A DNA stretch of 64,000 nt from Burkholderia sp. BCC1644 (lineage in GTDB: Bacteria > Pseudomonadota > Gammaproteobacteria > Burkholderiales > Burkholderiaceae), in NCBI RefSeq assembly GCF_902833225.1, contig NZ_CADFEI010000028.1, positions 16,791 to 80,790 of the forward strand, read 5' to 3'. The position numbers and the translations under genes were made by a program. Of this stretch, positions 50,669-59,846 are shown piece by piece (positions within the stretch are counted from its first letter, which is position 1; every line of letters starts with the position of its first letter). Below the pieces are notes generated by a model. The model ran no database searches. It had not been told where the DNA came from and worked only from the letters and a program-made list of their open reading frames with translations.

Positions 50669-52167
50669 CGAACCTGGCGATATCGCCGAGGATCGGCGCG
50701 GCGGCGGTCGCGCTGGCGTTCCTCGCAGGCTGTACGACGTTTTCGAAGGACGGCGGGTTCGACGCCGTGTCGTCCGCCGCATCGGAACGTATCGGCAAGG
50801 ACGCGGTGATCGTCAAGACCGACGCCGACCGCGCAGCCGTCGACACGCGCACGAAGGAACTGCTTGCGAAACCGCTGTCGATGGACGACGCGGTGCAGGT
50901 CGCGCTGCTGAACAACCGCGGCCTGCAGGCGTCGTACGCCGAACTCGGGCTGTCGGAGGCCGATCTCGTCCAGGCCGGCCGGCTGCCGAACCCGCGCTTC
51001 GCGTTCAGCCGCACCCGCGCCGGCGACGGCGAGCTGACACTCGGCCGCACGTTCTCGGCGAACGTGTTCGCGCTGCTGACGATGCCGCTCGCGACGAACA
51101 TCGAACGCCGCCGCTTCGAGCAGACCAAGCTCGAAACGGCCGACGCGATGCTGAAGGTGGCGGCCGACGCACGCCGCGCCTACGTGGAAGCCGTCGCCGC
51201 CGAGCAGGCCGCGAACTATGCGCAACAGGTGCGCGACGCCGCGAGCGCGGCTGCCGAACTCGCGCAGCGCATGCGGCAGGCCGGCAACTTCAGCCGCCTC
51301 GACTACGCGCGCGAACAGGCGTTTCATGCCGACGCGGTCGCGCAGCATGCGAAGGCGCGCCAGCAGGCCGTGGCCGCACGCGAGAAGCTCACGCGCGCGA
51401 TGGGGCTGTGGGGCGGGCGCACGCAGTACGCGCTGCCCGAGCGCTTGCCCGACCTGCCGAAAGCGCGGCCGAACCTGCCCGATCTCGAACGCTTCGCGAT
51501 GAGCAACCGCTTCGACATCCAGGCCGCGAAGCTGCAGACGCAGGGCGTCGCGTCTTCGCTCGGCCTCAGCAAGGCGACACGCTTCGTCAACGCGGTCGAT
51601 CTCGGCTACGTGAACAACTACGAAACCGGCAAGGGCCACGAGCACGGCTACGAGATCAGCGTCGAGATTCCGCTGTTCGACTGGGGCGGCGCGAAGGTCG
51701 CGCGCGCCGAGGCCATCTACATGCAGTCGGCGAACCGGCTCGCGAAGACGGCGATCGACGCACGCTCCGAAGTGCGCGAATCGTACGCGGCGTACGTGAC
51801 GAGCTACGACGTCGCGACGCACTACCGCGACGAAGTCGTGCCGCTGCGCAAGACGATCTCGGACGAACTGCTGCTGCGCTACAACGGGATGCTCGCGAGC
51901 GTGTTCGAACTGCTGAGCGATGCGCGCGAACAGGTCGGTGCAGTGAACGGCTACATCGACGCGCTGAAGGACTACTGGCTCGCCGAGACCGATCTGCAGA
52001 TGGCCGTCGGCGGCCGGTTGCCGTCGTCGGGTGCTGCGCCGCGCGCGACGCATTCCGCCGAACCGGAACCCGAATCCACTCCCAACGCCGACGCTGCCCC
52101 GCAGCCGGCTTCCACCCCCGCGGCGCAACCGGCGCCCGCGACGCAAACGCATCCGGAAGGTCATTGA
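50665..52167 (+). CDS. TolC-family outer-membrane lipoprotein
   Basis: 500 residues. Lipobox LAGC at ~residue 23 (VALAFLAGCTTFSKDG). Long coiled-coil helices (LTMPLATNIERRRFEQTKLE; ARQQAVAAREKLTRAMGLWGG) and the OEP signature ISVEIPLFDWGGAKVARAEA. The C-terminal 45 residues are Pro/Ala/Glu-rich and disordered. It belongs to the NodT/CusC group but stands in an operon with a multicopper oxidase and no RND pump, so it may work with the CusBA pump encoded 6 kb away. Confidence 0.85.
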   Translation: MTNLAISPRIGAAAVALAFLAGCTTFSKDGGFDAVSSAASERIGKDAVIVKTDADRAAVDTRTKELLAKPLSMDDAVQVALLNNRGLQASYAELGLSEADLVQAGRLPNPRFAFSRTRAGDGELTLGRTFSANVFALLTMPLATNIERRRFEQTKLETADAMLKVAADARRAYVEAVAAEQAANYAQQVRDAASAAAELAQRMRQAGNFSRLDYAREQAFHADAVAQHAKARQQAVAAREKLTRAMGLWGGRTQYALPERLPDLPKARPNLPDLERFAMSNRFDIQAAKLQTQGVASSLGLSKATRFVNAVDLGYVNNYETGKGHEHGYEISVEIPLFDWGGAKVARAEAIYMQSANRLAKTAIDARSEVRESYAAYVTSYDVATHYRDEVVPLRKTISDELLLRYNGMLASVFELLSDAREQVGAVNGYIDALKDYWLAETDLQMAVGGRLPSSGAAPRATHSAEPEPESTPNADAAPQPASTPAAQPAPATQTHPEGH

Positions 52168-52168
52168 C

Positions 52169-53464
52169 ATGGTGTCCCGTCGACAATTTCTCAGCGGCTC
52201 GGGCGCCGCGCTGCTCGGTGCGGCGATGGTCAGCAAGGCCGGCGCCGCCTCGCTGCCCGAAGCGCCCACGATGGCGAAAACCGGCACGCAGCCGCCGCTC
52301 GCGCCGCCGAACGGCCGCCCGTACACGCCCGTCGCGACGCTGAACGGCTGGTCGCTGCCGTGGCGGATGAAGAACGGCTGGAAGGAATTCCACCTGACGG
52401 CCGAGCCCGTCGTGCGCGAGATGGCGCCCGGCATGAACGCGAACCTGTGGGGCTACAACGGCCAGTCGCCGGGCCCGACGATCGAGGCCGTCGAGGGCGA
52501 CAAGGTCCGCATCTTCGTGACCAACCGGCTGCCCGAACACACGACGATCCACTGGCACGGGCTGCGGCTGCCGAACGGGATGGACGGCGTCGGCGGTCTC
52601 ACGCAGCCGCACATCCCGCCCGGCAAGACCTTCGTCTACGAGTTCCAGCTCGAATCGCACGGCACGTTCATGTATCACCCGCACGCCGACGAGATGGTGC
52701 AGATGGCGATGGGCATGATGGGCATGTTCATCGTGCACCCGAAGGATCGCGGCACGATGCCGGTCGACCGCGATTTCGTGTTCCTGCTCGCCGCGTACGA
52801 CATCGATCCGGGCAGCTACACGCCGCGCGTGAACGAGATGACCGACTTCAACATGTGGACGTTCAATTCCCGCGTGTTCCCGGGCATCGATCCGCTGCCG
52901 GTGCGTGCCGGCGACCGCGTGCGGATTCGTTTCGGCAACCTGACGATGACCAACCATCCGATCCACCTGCACGGCTACAGCTTCGAAGTCGCGGGCACCG
53001 ACGGCGGCTGGATTCCGCCGGCGGCGCGCTGGCCGGAAGTGACGGCCGATGTCGCGGTGGGGCAGATGCGCGCGATCGAGTTCACCGCCGATCGTCCGGG
53101 CGACTGGGCGTTTCATTGCCACAAGTCGCACCACACGATGAATGCGATGGGCCACCAGGTGCCGAACCTGATCGGCGTGCCGCAGAAGGATCTCGCGAAA
53201 AAGATCGGCAAGCTCGTGCCCGACTACATGGCGATGGGCAGCACGGGCGGCGCGATGGGCGGCATGGAAATGCCGTTGCCCGACAACACGCTGCCGATGA
53301 TGACGGGCACGGGCCCGTTCGGGCCGCTGGAGATGGGCGGCATGTTCACGGTCTGCAAGGTGCGGCAGGGGCTTGGCCGCAACGACTATCGCGATCCGGG
53401 CTGGTTCCGGCATCCGAAGGGCACCGTCGCGTACGAATACACCGGCGAATTGCCGGACGGTTGA
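52169..53464 (+). CDS. Multicopper oxidase, CopA/CueO-type
   Basis: 431 residues. Twin-arginine start MVSRRQFLSGSGAALLG, so exported folded. All four copper motifs are present: HWHG (TTIHWHGLRLPNGMDG), HPHADE (FMYHPHADEMVQM), HPIHLHGYSF, and HCHKSHHTMNAM with the type-1 Cys and a downstream Met as probable axial ligand. These enzymes oxidise Cu(I) in the periplasm. A Met-rich lid region is short (MGMMGMF; MGGMEMP). It begins one base after the preceding stop. Confidence 0.92.
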   Translation: MVSRRQFLSGSGAALLGAAMVSKAGAASLPEAPTMAKTGTQPPLAPPNGRPYTPVATLNGWSLPWRMKNGWKEFHLTAEPVVREMAPGMNANLWGYNGQSPGPTIEAVEGDKVRIFVTNRLPEHTTIHWHGLRLPNGMDGVGGLTQPHIPPGKTFVYEFQLESHGTFMYHPHADEMVQMAMGMMGMFIVHPKDRGTMPVDRDFVFLLAAYDIDPGSYTPRVNEMTDFNMWTFNSRVFPGIDPLPVRAGDRVRIRFGNLTMTNHPIHLHGYSFEVAGTDGGWIPPAARWPEVTADVAVGQMRAIEFTADRPGDWAFHCHKSHHTMNAMGHQVPNLIGVPQKDLAKKIGKLVPDYMAMGSTGGAMGGMEMPLPDNTLPMMTGTGPFGPLEMGGMFTVCKVRQGLGRNDYRDPGWFRHPKGTVAYEYTGELPDG

Positions 53465-53538
53465 GGCCGAGCAGCAGCACGCGGCGGCCGCGCCGATGCG
53501 GCCGCCGGTTTCATTTCACTCACACGGGAGTCGACACG

Positions 53539-53886
53539 ATGAAGAAGGGACTGGTTTTGATGGCAACGGGTTGCGCGCTGGCGTTTTCCGCCGCGACGTA
53601 CGCGGCCGGCGACATGGCCGGCATGGACATGGGCGGCGGCGCGAAGCAGGGCGCCGACGCGGCGCAGCGCATGTCGCACGGTGAAATCCGCAAGGTCGAT
53701 ACGGCCGCCGGCAAGCTGACGATCAAGCACGGCCCGCTGGAGAACCTCGGGATGGAGGCGATGACGATGGTGTTCAAGGTGAAGGACCCGGCGATGCTGT
53801 CGCAGGTCAGGACCGGCGACAAGATCGACTTCGTCGCGGAAGAAGTGAACGGCGCGCTGACCGTCGTCGAACTGAAGAAGCCGTGA
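53539..53886 (+). CDS. CusF-like periplasmic copper-binding protein (second copy)
   Basis: 115 residues. Signal peptide ends YAA-GD; linker MAGMDMGGG; then the CusF domain (HGEIRKVDTAAGKLTIKHG, EAMTMVFKVKD). As in the 44166-44534 copy, His and MTM are conserved but the Trp position (eight after His) is Met. Located between the multicopper oxidase and copC, so it may shuttle Cu(I) to the oxidase rather than to the Cus pump; inferred. Confidence 0.87.
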   Translation: MKKGLVLMATGCALAFSAATYAAGDMAGMDMGGGAKQGADAAQRMSHGEIRKVDTAAGKLTIKHGPLENLGMEAMTMVFKVKDPAMLSQVRTGDKIDFVAEEVNGALTVVELKKP

Positions 53887-53900
53887 CGCGGAGCGTGAAC

Positions 53901-54281
53901 ATGACGATTACGACGCTCAAGCGGCTGGCCGGCTTCGCCGCGGCCGGCGCGATCCTCGCGGCGGCGCCGGTCGCGGCCTCCGCGCACGGCAAGCTGGAAA
54001 GCGCCGCACCGGCGACGGGCAGCACGCTCGACGTGGCGCCCGACACGGTGCGGCTCACGTTCAACGAAGACCTCGAACCGGCATTCAGCTCGGTGAAGGT
54101 GTCGGATGCGAACGGCAACGCCGTCACGCAGGACAAGGCGAAGGTCGATGCGTCGAACCCGCGCGTGATGACGGTCGCGATGCCGAAGCTCGCGCCCGGC
54201 GCATACACGGTGCAATGGGCGGCGATGACGGCCGACGCCCATCGCACGAAGGGCACCTATACGTTTCGGGTGAAGGGATGA
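53901..54281 (+). CDS. copC: Copper resistance protein CopC
   Basis: 126 residues from ATG 53901; GTG 53895 and ATG 53883 are alternatives. Signal peptide cut at SA-HGKL leaves His1 of the mature protein, the Cu(II)-binding amino-terminal histidine of CopC. The beta-barrel body has APATGSTLDVAPDTVRLTFNEDLEPAF and ends WAAMTADAHRTKGTYTFRV, where DAH gives the second His/Asp ligands. The Met-rich Cu(I) site loop of some CopC proteins is absent. Stop overlaps copD by ATGA. Confidence 0.93.
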   Translation: MTITTLKRLAGFAAAGAILAAAPVAASAHGKLESAAPATGSTLDVAPDTVRLTFNEDLEPAFSSVKVSDANGNAVTQDKAKVDASNPRVMTVAMPKLAPGAYTVQWAAMTADAHRTKGTYTFRVKG

Positions 54282-55219
54282 ACGACGGCATCGTCGGCCT
54301 GCTGCGGCTCGTGGCGGTGGCGATCCAGAACGCCGGGTTCGCCGTCGTCGTCGGTGCGTTGCTCGGCAGCCACTGGCTCGCGCGCGGCGCGTCGGCATGG
54401 CGGCACGGCGTCTTGCAGCGGCTCGTGGCGACACTGCGCATCGCGTCCGTCGTGTCGCTGCTCGCGAGCATCACCGCGTTCTGGGCGCACTGCGCGCTGA
54501 TGAGCGAAGTGTCGTTGCTCGACGCGGGGCCGGCCGTCTGCGCGATGCTCGCGGGCACGGGGTTCGGTCATGCATGGCTGGCCGGCGCCGTATTCATGCT
54601 CGTCGTCGTGCTGCTGTCGTTCGTCAGGCGTGCGCACGCTACGCGCTTTCCGTTCGCGATCTGGGCCGCGCTCGCCTGTGTCGCGCTCGCGCGCAGCAAC
54701 GGCGGGCATCCGGTGGACGCCGGGCTGTTCAGCTTGCCGGTGTGGGTCGACTGGCTGCATCTGCTGGCGATCAGCGCGTGGGTCGGGCTCGTGCTCGTGA
54801 CGGCGTTCGGCGTGATGCCGCGGCTCACCGGCATGCCCGCGAGCGAACGCGCGACGGGCGCGTCGTTCGTGCAGTCGCTGTCCGATGCATCGACGTATGC
54901 GCTGGTCGTGCTGTTCGCGACCGGCGCGTACAACGGCTGGCGCGGCGTCGATACGCCCATGAACCTGCTCGCGTCGGCGTACGGACAGATCCTGCTGCTG
55001 AAGCTCGCGCTGGTGCTGATCGCGGCGGCGCTCGGCGGGCATAACCGCTTCTTCGGGATGCCGAAGCTGTTGGCCGCGCTGCAGGATCCGGCTGCCGCGA
55101 TGCCGGCTGTTTCACTGAAACGGTTCGGCACAGTGTTGCGGGTCGAGGCGGTCGTGCTCGGCGGCGTGCTGATGGTGGCGGCCGTGCTCGTGTCGAGCGC
55201 GTTGCCGGGGACGGTGTAG
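54278..55219 (+). CDS. copD: Copper resistance membrane protein CopD
   Basis: 313 residues with about eight membrane helices (e.g. AVAIQNAGFAVVVGALLGSHW, LVVLFATGAYNGWRGVD, VVLGGVLMVAAVLVSSALPG). Conserved His in VDWLHLLAISAWVGLVLV is typical of CopD. It works with CopC to move copper across the inner membrane. Translationally coupled to copC and followed by a strong terminator closing the copper operon. Confidence 0.92.
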   Translation: MNDGIVGLLRLVAVAIQNAGFAVVVGALLGSHWLARGASAWRHGVLQRLVATLRIASVVSLLASITAFWAHCALMSEVSLLDAGPAVCAMLAGTGFGHAWLAGAVFMLVVVLLSFVRRAHATRFPFAIWAALACVALARSNGGHPVDAGLFSLPVWVDWLHLLAISAWVGLVLVTAFGVMPRLTGMPASERATGASFVQSLSDASTYALVVLFATGAYNGWRGVDTPMNLLASAYGQILLLKLALVLIAAALGGHNRFFGMPKLLAALQDPAAAMPAVSLKRFGTVLRVEAVVLGGVLMVAAVLVSSALPGTV

Positions 55220-55246
55220 CGCGACGCCTCGGCGCTGAAGGCACGC

Positions 55247-55300
55247 GGGGCAATCGTCACGGGCACGGCGGCTTCTTGTCAGACGATTGCCCCGCTTTTT
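55247..55300 (+). terminator. Intrinsic terminator of the copper operon
   Basis: Perfect 12-bp stem (55247-55258 GGGGCAATCGTC with 55282-55293) and then GCTTTTT. The loop is 23 nt. Strong plus-strand rho-independent terminator 28 nt after copD. Confidence 0.88.
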
Positions 55301-55432
55301 CAGGCATGAACGCGCGCTTGATGGCGATCGCAGCGCGATAACGACAATTACATCAGCCTGTCTTTCGATTACCAAAAACTGTCATTGAGCGCCGCTAAGC
55401 TTTCGCCACCCTCACAACCGGGATTCCCCGTC

Positions 55433-57247
55433 ATGCGCTCGACAATCCGCCTCATCACCCCGCTATTGCTGCTCCCGACGCTCGCCGCGCCGGTTTTCGC
55501 CGCCACCGCCGCGCCCGTCAGCCCGAACTGCGGCGGCAGCACGACGCCCATCGCCGATATCCAGGGGCCGGGCGCGCCGTCGCCGCTCGCCGGGCAGAAC
55601 GTGTCGATCGAAGCCGTCGTCACCGCCGATTTCGGCGGCACGGACGGCTTCGGCGGTTTCTTCGTCCAGCAGGCCGACGCGCAGCGCCGCAACCAGCCGG
55701 GCGTGTCCGAAGGCCTGTTCGTCTATGCGCCGAAAGTGCGCGCGAAAGCGGGCGACCTCGTGCACGTGACGGGCAAGGTCGAGGAGAAGTACGGGCAGAC
55801 GCAGCTCACGCAGTCGGGTGCGATCGCGGTGTGCGCGAACGGCCAGACCGTCACGCCCGCGACGCTCACGCTGCCGGTCGACAGCCCGAACGCGTTCGCC
55901 GCGTATGAAGGGATGCTGGTGCGCCTGCCGCAGACGCTGAACGTCACCGACAACTACGAGCTTGGCCGCTACGGCAGCGTGATGCTCAGCAACGGCCGCC
56001 TGCGCACGCCGACGAGCGTCGTGCCGCCCGCGCAGGCGCAGACGCAGATCGATGCGAACGCGCGCAACCGCCTCGTCCTCGACGACGGCTCGAACAAGCA
56101 GAACCCCGCGACCGTGCCGTACCCGGCGCCGGGCCTGTCGGCCGCGAACACGCTGCGTGCGGGCTACACCGTGCGCGACGTCGAGGGCGTGCTCGAAGTG
56201 CGTTACGGCGCATGGCGCGTGCAGCCGCTGCCGGGCGCGGCCGTGCCGGCATTCGAAGCGCGCACGAACCCGCGCACCAACGCACCCGCGCGCGATCCGA
56301 AGTCGAACCTGCGCGTCGCGTCGTTCAACGTGCTGAACTACTTCAACGGCAACGGGCTTGGCGGCGGCTTCGACGATCCGAACAACCGCGGCGCGAAGAC
56401 CTTCCAGGAATTCCAGCGTCAGGAAGCGAAGATCGTCAGCGCGCTGAAGGCGATCGATGCCGACGTGATCGGCCTGATGGAAATCCAGAACAACGGCTAC
56501 GGCGAACTGAGCGCGGTGCGCCAGCTCGCGGCGAAACTCGGCAACAACTGGCGCGTCGTCGATCCGGGCGTGTCGCGCCTCGGCGGCGATGCGATCACCG
56601 TCGCGATGATCTACGACAGCCGCAAGGTCGAACCGGTCGGCCGCGCGGCGACGCTCGCGATCGACGACAAGAACCGCCAGCCGCTCGCGCAATCGTTCCG
56701 GCTGATCAACGGCAACAAGCAGGCGCTGACGGTGGCCGTGAACCACCTGAAGTCGAAGAACTGCCCGGACGCCGCGAACGACGATCTCGACCAGGGCGAC
56801 GGCCAGGGCTGCTGGAACCCGACGCGCACGCGCGCGGCGGCGAAGGTCGCCGACTGGCTGGCCGGCAACCCGACGGGTGTCGCGGGCCAGGGCGTGCTGC
56901 TGATCGGCGACTTCAACAGCTACACGTATGAAGACCCGATCCGCACGCTCGAAGCGCGCGGCTACCGCAACCTCGTCGCACGCTGGATCGGCGCGAATGC
57001 GTACAGCTACGTGTACAACGGCGAAGCCGGCTATCTCGATCACGCGCTCGCGACGCTGCCGCTCGCCTCGCACGTGAAGGCCGTGCACGAATGGCACATC
57101 AACGCGGACGAGCCGCTCGCGCTGCAGTACACGCTCGCGTACAAGTCGGCCGAGCAGCAGAAGACGTTCTACGCGCCGGATGCATATCGTTCGTCGGATC
57201 ACGATCCGGTACTGATCGATATCGCGCTGCCGGGCGGCGGGAAGTAA
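55433..57247 (+). CDS. Secreted ExeM/NucH-family endonuclease
   Basis: 604 residues from ATG 55433. Signal peptide MRSTIRLITPLLLLPTLAAP then VFA. An N-terminal OB-fold (~25-200; YVQQ-like FFVQQADAQRRNQPG) is followed by an exonuclease-endonuclease-phosphatase domain (~300-600) with LRVASFNVLNYF, the metal Glu in VIGLMEIQNNG, GDFNSYTYEDP and SSDHDPVLIDI. These extracellular DNases degrade environmental or biofilm DNA. CNGG-type Cys residues near the start (SPNCGGS) may form a disulfide. Confidence 0.92.
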   Translation: MRSTIRLITPLLLLPTLAAPVFAATAAPVSPNCGGSTTPIADIQGPGAPSPLAGQNVSIEAVVTADFGGTDGFGGFFVQQADAQRRNQPGVSEGLFVYAPKVRAKAGDLVHVTGKVEEKYGQTQLTQSGAIAVCANGQTVTPATLTLPVDSPNAFAAYEGMLVRLPQTLNVTDNYELGRYGSVMLSNGRLRTPTSVVPPAQAQTQIDANARNRLVLDDGSNKQNPATVPYPAPGLSAANTLRAGYTVRDVEGVLEVRYGAWRVQPLPGAAVPAFEARTNPRTNAPARDPKSNLRVASFNVLNYFNGNGLGGGFDDPNNRGAKTFQEFQRQEAKIVSALKAIDADVIGLMEIQNNGYGELSAVRQLAAKLGNNWRVVDPGVSRLGGDAITVAMIYDSRKVEPVGRAATLAIDDKNRQPLAQSFRLINGNKQALTVAVNHLKSKNCPDAANDDLDQGDGQGCWNPTRTRAAAKVADWLAGNPTGVAGQGVLLIGDFNSYTYEDPIRTLEARGYRNLVARWIGANAYSYVYNGEAGYLDHALATLPLASHVKAVHEWHINADEPLALQYTLAYKSAEQQKTFYAPDAYRSSDHDPVLIDIALPGGGK

Positions 57248-57270
57248 TCGCCGACTGAAGTGCCGTCACG

Positions 57271-57299
57271 GACGACGTGTGGCGATGCCGCACGTCGTC
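57271..57299 (+). terminator. Hairpin after the nuclease gene
   Basis: GACGACGTG/CACGTCGTC, a perfect 9-bp stem 23 nt after the stop. No U-run follows. Confidence 0.5.
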
Positions 57300-57945
57300 A
57301 TTCGCCCGGAAATGCCGGCCGGATATCGGGTAAATAATTCCGCAAAATCCGCTTCGAATTAACGAAATCGGTATTTTGCGGATGATGCGGTGCACGGCGG
57401 CATGGCGATTAAGGAAAGGTTGAAGCTAATCGAATCCTGGCGTGATGAGTGAGTGTCGCCGCGCAGTATTAATCGATCACGTATAATAAAAATGAAAGAA
57501 AAATCCTGTCGATTTGAAGGATTTGTCGTCGCGGCGTCAATGCAGGCAAGGCTTCGGTGTTATGAGAAAAAAGTAAAATATTTCGCGCAGCATTGCCGAT
57601 AAAGAGCGCCTTCTGCGAATAATCCCGTTTTCTTTCAAATGCCAGACACTGGCGGCCCTTCGCATCATTACGGGATTTTTAATATCGGAATGATCTTTGA
57701 CAACGCGGCGCAGCACCGCCTATTTTGTCGATGTCGTAAATTTTGGTAATCAGAAAAGAAGTCCAAACTGCAGGGGGCGGTTCAAGCACGATTCTCGCCA
57801 GCAGTTTGCTGCGTCTGTATCACGTTCAGTCTCTTGAAGCAGTCCGATCCCAACCGCTTTTGCGCGAGTGGCGGGTGTTGCTGCGCGTCTCGCCAGTGAA
57901 GGCGGCCTTTGTGAAGTGGTATCCGAACCAGGCACAAGGAACGAG
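57300..57945. other. Long AT-rich leader/promoter region
   Basis: About 650 nt with no credible gene. Hand count of 57481-57540 gives about 37% GC, far below the flanking genes. A perfect TATAAT lies at 57482-57487 without a good -35. The region may carry a silenced promoter and a long 5' leader for the peptidase gene, or an undetected small RNA. Confidence 0.5.
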
Positions 57946-59793
57946 ATGAAACCAGACAGGAGCTGTACCGGCAGCCACCGCGCCCGTCGCGGCAGGATGG
58001 CCGGGCTAGGCGCATTGACCGCCATGACGCTGGCGCTCGCGGCGTGCGGCGGCGACGATTCGTCGTCCGTCGGCGCGTCGAGCCTCGCGCAGGCCACGGC
58101 CAGCCAGCAGGCCAGTGCGCAAGCGGCCGGCAGCCAGACGCCGGCGGCCAACCAGCCTTACGTCGACCAGGTCGCGTACTCGATGAATGCGACCGACGGC
58201 CTCGCCGCGTCGCAGGTGTCCGAGAAAGCGGCCGTCATGCATTACCAGTGGAAGGGCGGCGGCACGACGGTCAACTACACGACGACGACCGGCCACCTGA
58301 CCGCGCAGGACGCAAACGGCAACGCGGAAGCGTCGATGTCGTATGTCGCGTACACCGCGCCGAGCAAGAACGGCAAGCCGCGCCCCGTCACGTTCGTCTA
58401 TAACGGCGGCCCCGGCTCGTCGTCGATCTGGCTGCGGCTCGGCTCGTTCGCGCCGACGCGGGTGGCCACGCCCGATCCGGGGTTCGGCAGCAACTGGCCG
58501 AACTATCCGATCGTCGACAACGCGGAGAGCCTGATCGACACCACCGACCTTGTGTTCATCGACCCGCCCGGAACGGGGCTGTCGGAAGCCGTGTTGCCGA
58601 ACACCAACCAGAAGTACTGGGGTTCCGATGCGGACGTGAACATCATGCGCGACTTCATCCAGCGCTACCTGAACGTCAACAGCCGCAGCACGTCGCCGAT
58701 CTACCTGTACGGCGAATCGTACGGCACGCCGCGTACCGACATGCTGGCGCTCGCGCTCGAATCGGCCGGCGTGCACCTGACGGGCATCGTGTTGCAGTCG
58801 GCGATCCTGAACTACTTCGCGGATGCGGTGGAAGCGGTGGCGATCACGCAGTCGACGGAAGGGCTGCTGCTCGAAACCGATACGGTGGCCGGCTATCTGC
58901 CCGGCTATGCGGCGGTCGCGGCGTACTTCAACCAGGTGTCGCCGGCGCCGGTGAACCAGGGGCTTTACGCACTGCAGACGGAACTGTTCACGACGCTGAT
59001 CTACAACCAGCTGCAGAAGTATTCGCAGTCGTGGGTGTTGAGCCAGCTCGGCATTCCGGATGCGCTCGGCACGCCGGTGTTCCCGAGCGATGCGACGCTC
59101 AAGCTGTGGGGGATACCGTCGGGCCTGACGCTGCAGGCGCTGCAGGGCTACTTCAACGCGAACCCGTTCGGCACGAGCCTGCTGCCTGGGACGACGATCG
59201 GCCGGTATGACGGGCGCGTGTCGTTGCCGAACTCCGATCCGCGGCTGCAGAACGACGGCGATCCGTCCGACATCCTGATCTCGCAGCCGTTCACGAACGC
59301 GCTCGCGACGCAGATGCCGGACTACCTCGGCTACACCGCACCGAACGCGACGTACCTGCCGCTGAACGACAACATCATCGGCGTCTGGGACTTCTCGCAC
59401 GACGGCCAGCCGATGCCCGACACGATCCCCGATCTGCTCGGTGCGCTGCAGCTCAACCCGAAGCTTCGCGTGCTCGCGGAGAATGGCTATCACGATCTCG
59501 CGACGCCGTTCTTCAACACCGAGAAGCAACTCGCGCGGCTGCAGACGGTGAAGGGCCTGAATCCGAAGCTGCAGGTGAACTTCTTCCAGGGCGGCCACAT
59601 GATCTACCTGGACGACGTCGCCCGCCCGCAGATGAAGCGGGACCTGAAGACGTTCTACAAGGGCGCGCGGATTCCGACGGCACTGACGCTGCACACGCTG
59701 CCGCCGCCGTGGCCGGATGAAAACCCGCCCAGCGTACCGACCGGCAGCGTCCCGGGCGCGACGGCCGCGACGACGCTGGCGGCGGCTCCTTGA
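57946..59793 (+). CDS. S10-like serine carboxypeptidase lipoprotein
   Basis: 615 residues from ATG 57946 (AAGGA upstream). Lipobox LAAC at ~residue 33 followed by GGDD, then a Ser/Ala/Gln-rich linker. Alpha/beta-hydrolase of the S10 type: oxyanion-hole VFVYNGGPGSSSIWLRLG-like stretch (FVYNGGPGSSS), FIDPPGTGLSEA, nucleophile Ser258 in YGESYGTPR, Asp517 in NGYHDLATPFF and His551 in QGGHMIYLD. Surface-tethered exopeptidase, likely releasing C-terminal residues from peptides; some relatives act as esterases. Confidence 0.9.
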   Translation: MKPDRSCTGSHRARRGRMAGLGALTAMTLALAACGGDDSSSVGASSLAQATASQQASAQAAGSQTPAANQPYVDQVAYSMNATDGLAASQVSEKAAVMHYQWKGGGTTVNYTTTTGHLTAQDANGNAEASMSYVAYTAPSKNGKPRPVTFVYNGGPGSSSIWLRLGSFAPTRVATPDPGFGSNWPNYPIVDNAESLIDTTDLVFIDPPGTGLSEAVLPNTNQKYWGSDADVNIMRDFIQRYLNVNSRSTSPIYLYGESYGTPRTDMLALALESAGVHLTGIVLQSAILNYFADAVEAVAITQSTEGLLLETDTVAGYLPGYAAVAAYFNQVSPAPVNQGLYALQTELFTTLIYNQLQKYSQSWVLSQLGIPDALGTPVFPSDATLKLWGIPSGLTLQALQGYFNANPFGTSLLPGTTIGRYDGRVSLPNSDPRLQNDGDPSDILISQPFTNALATQMPDYLGYTAPNATYLPLNDNIIGVWDFSHDGQPMPDTIPDLLGALQLNPKLRVLAENGYHDLATPFFNTEKQLARLQTVKGLNPKLQVNFFQGGHMIYLDDVARPQMKRDLKTFYKGARIPTALTLHTLPPPWPDENPPSVPTGSVPGATAATTLAAAP

Positions 59794-59846
59794 GCGGGAC
59801 TCCTTGTCAAAGGAACCCTCTGTTCATCCATTGAATGCGAGTGATC

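Noticed and set aside
55358..55385. PhoB-box-like CTGTC repeats upstream of the secreted nuclease
   Set aside because: The two CTGTC(A/T)T units are 21 nt apart with no 11-nt half-site between them, so the match to a Pho box is too weak.
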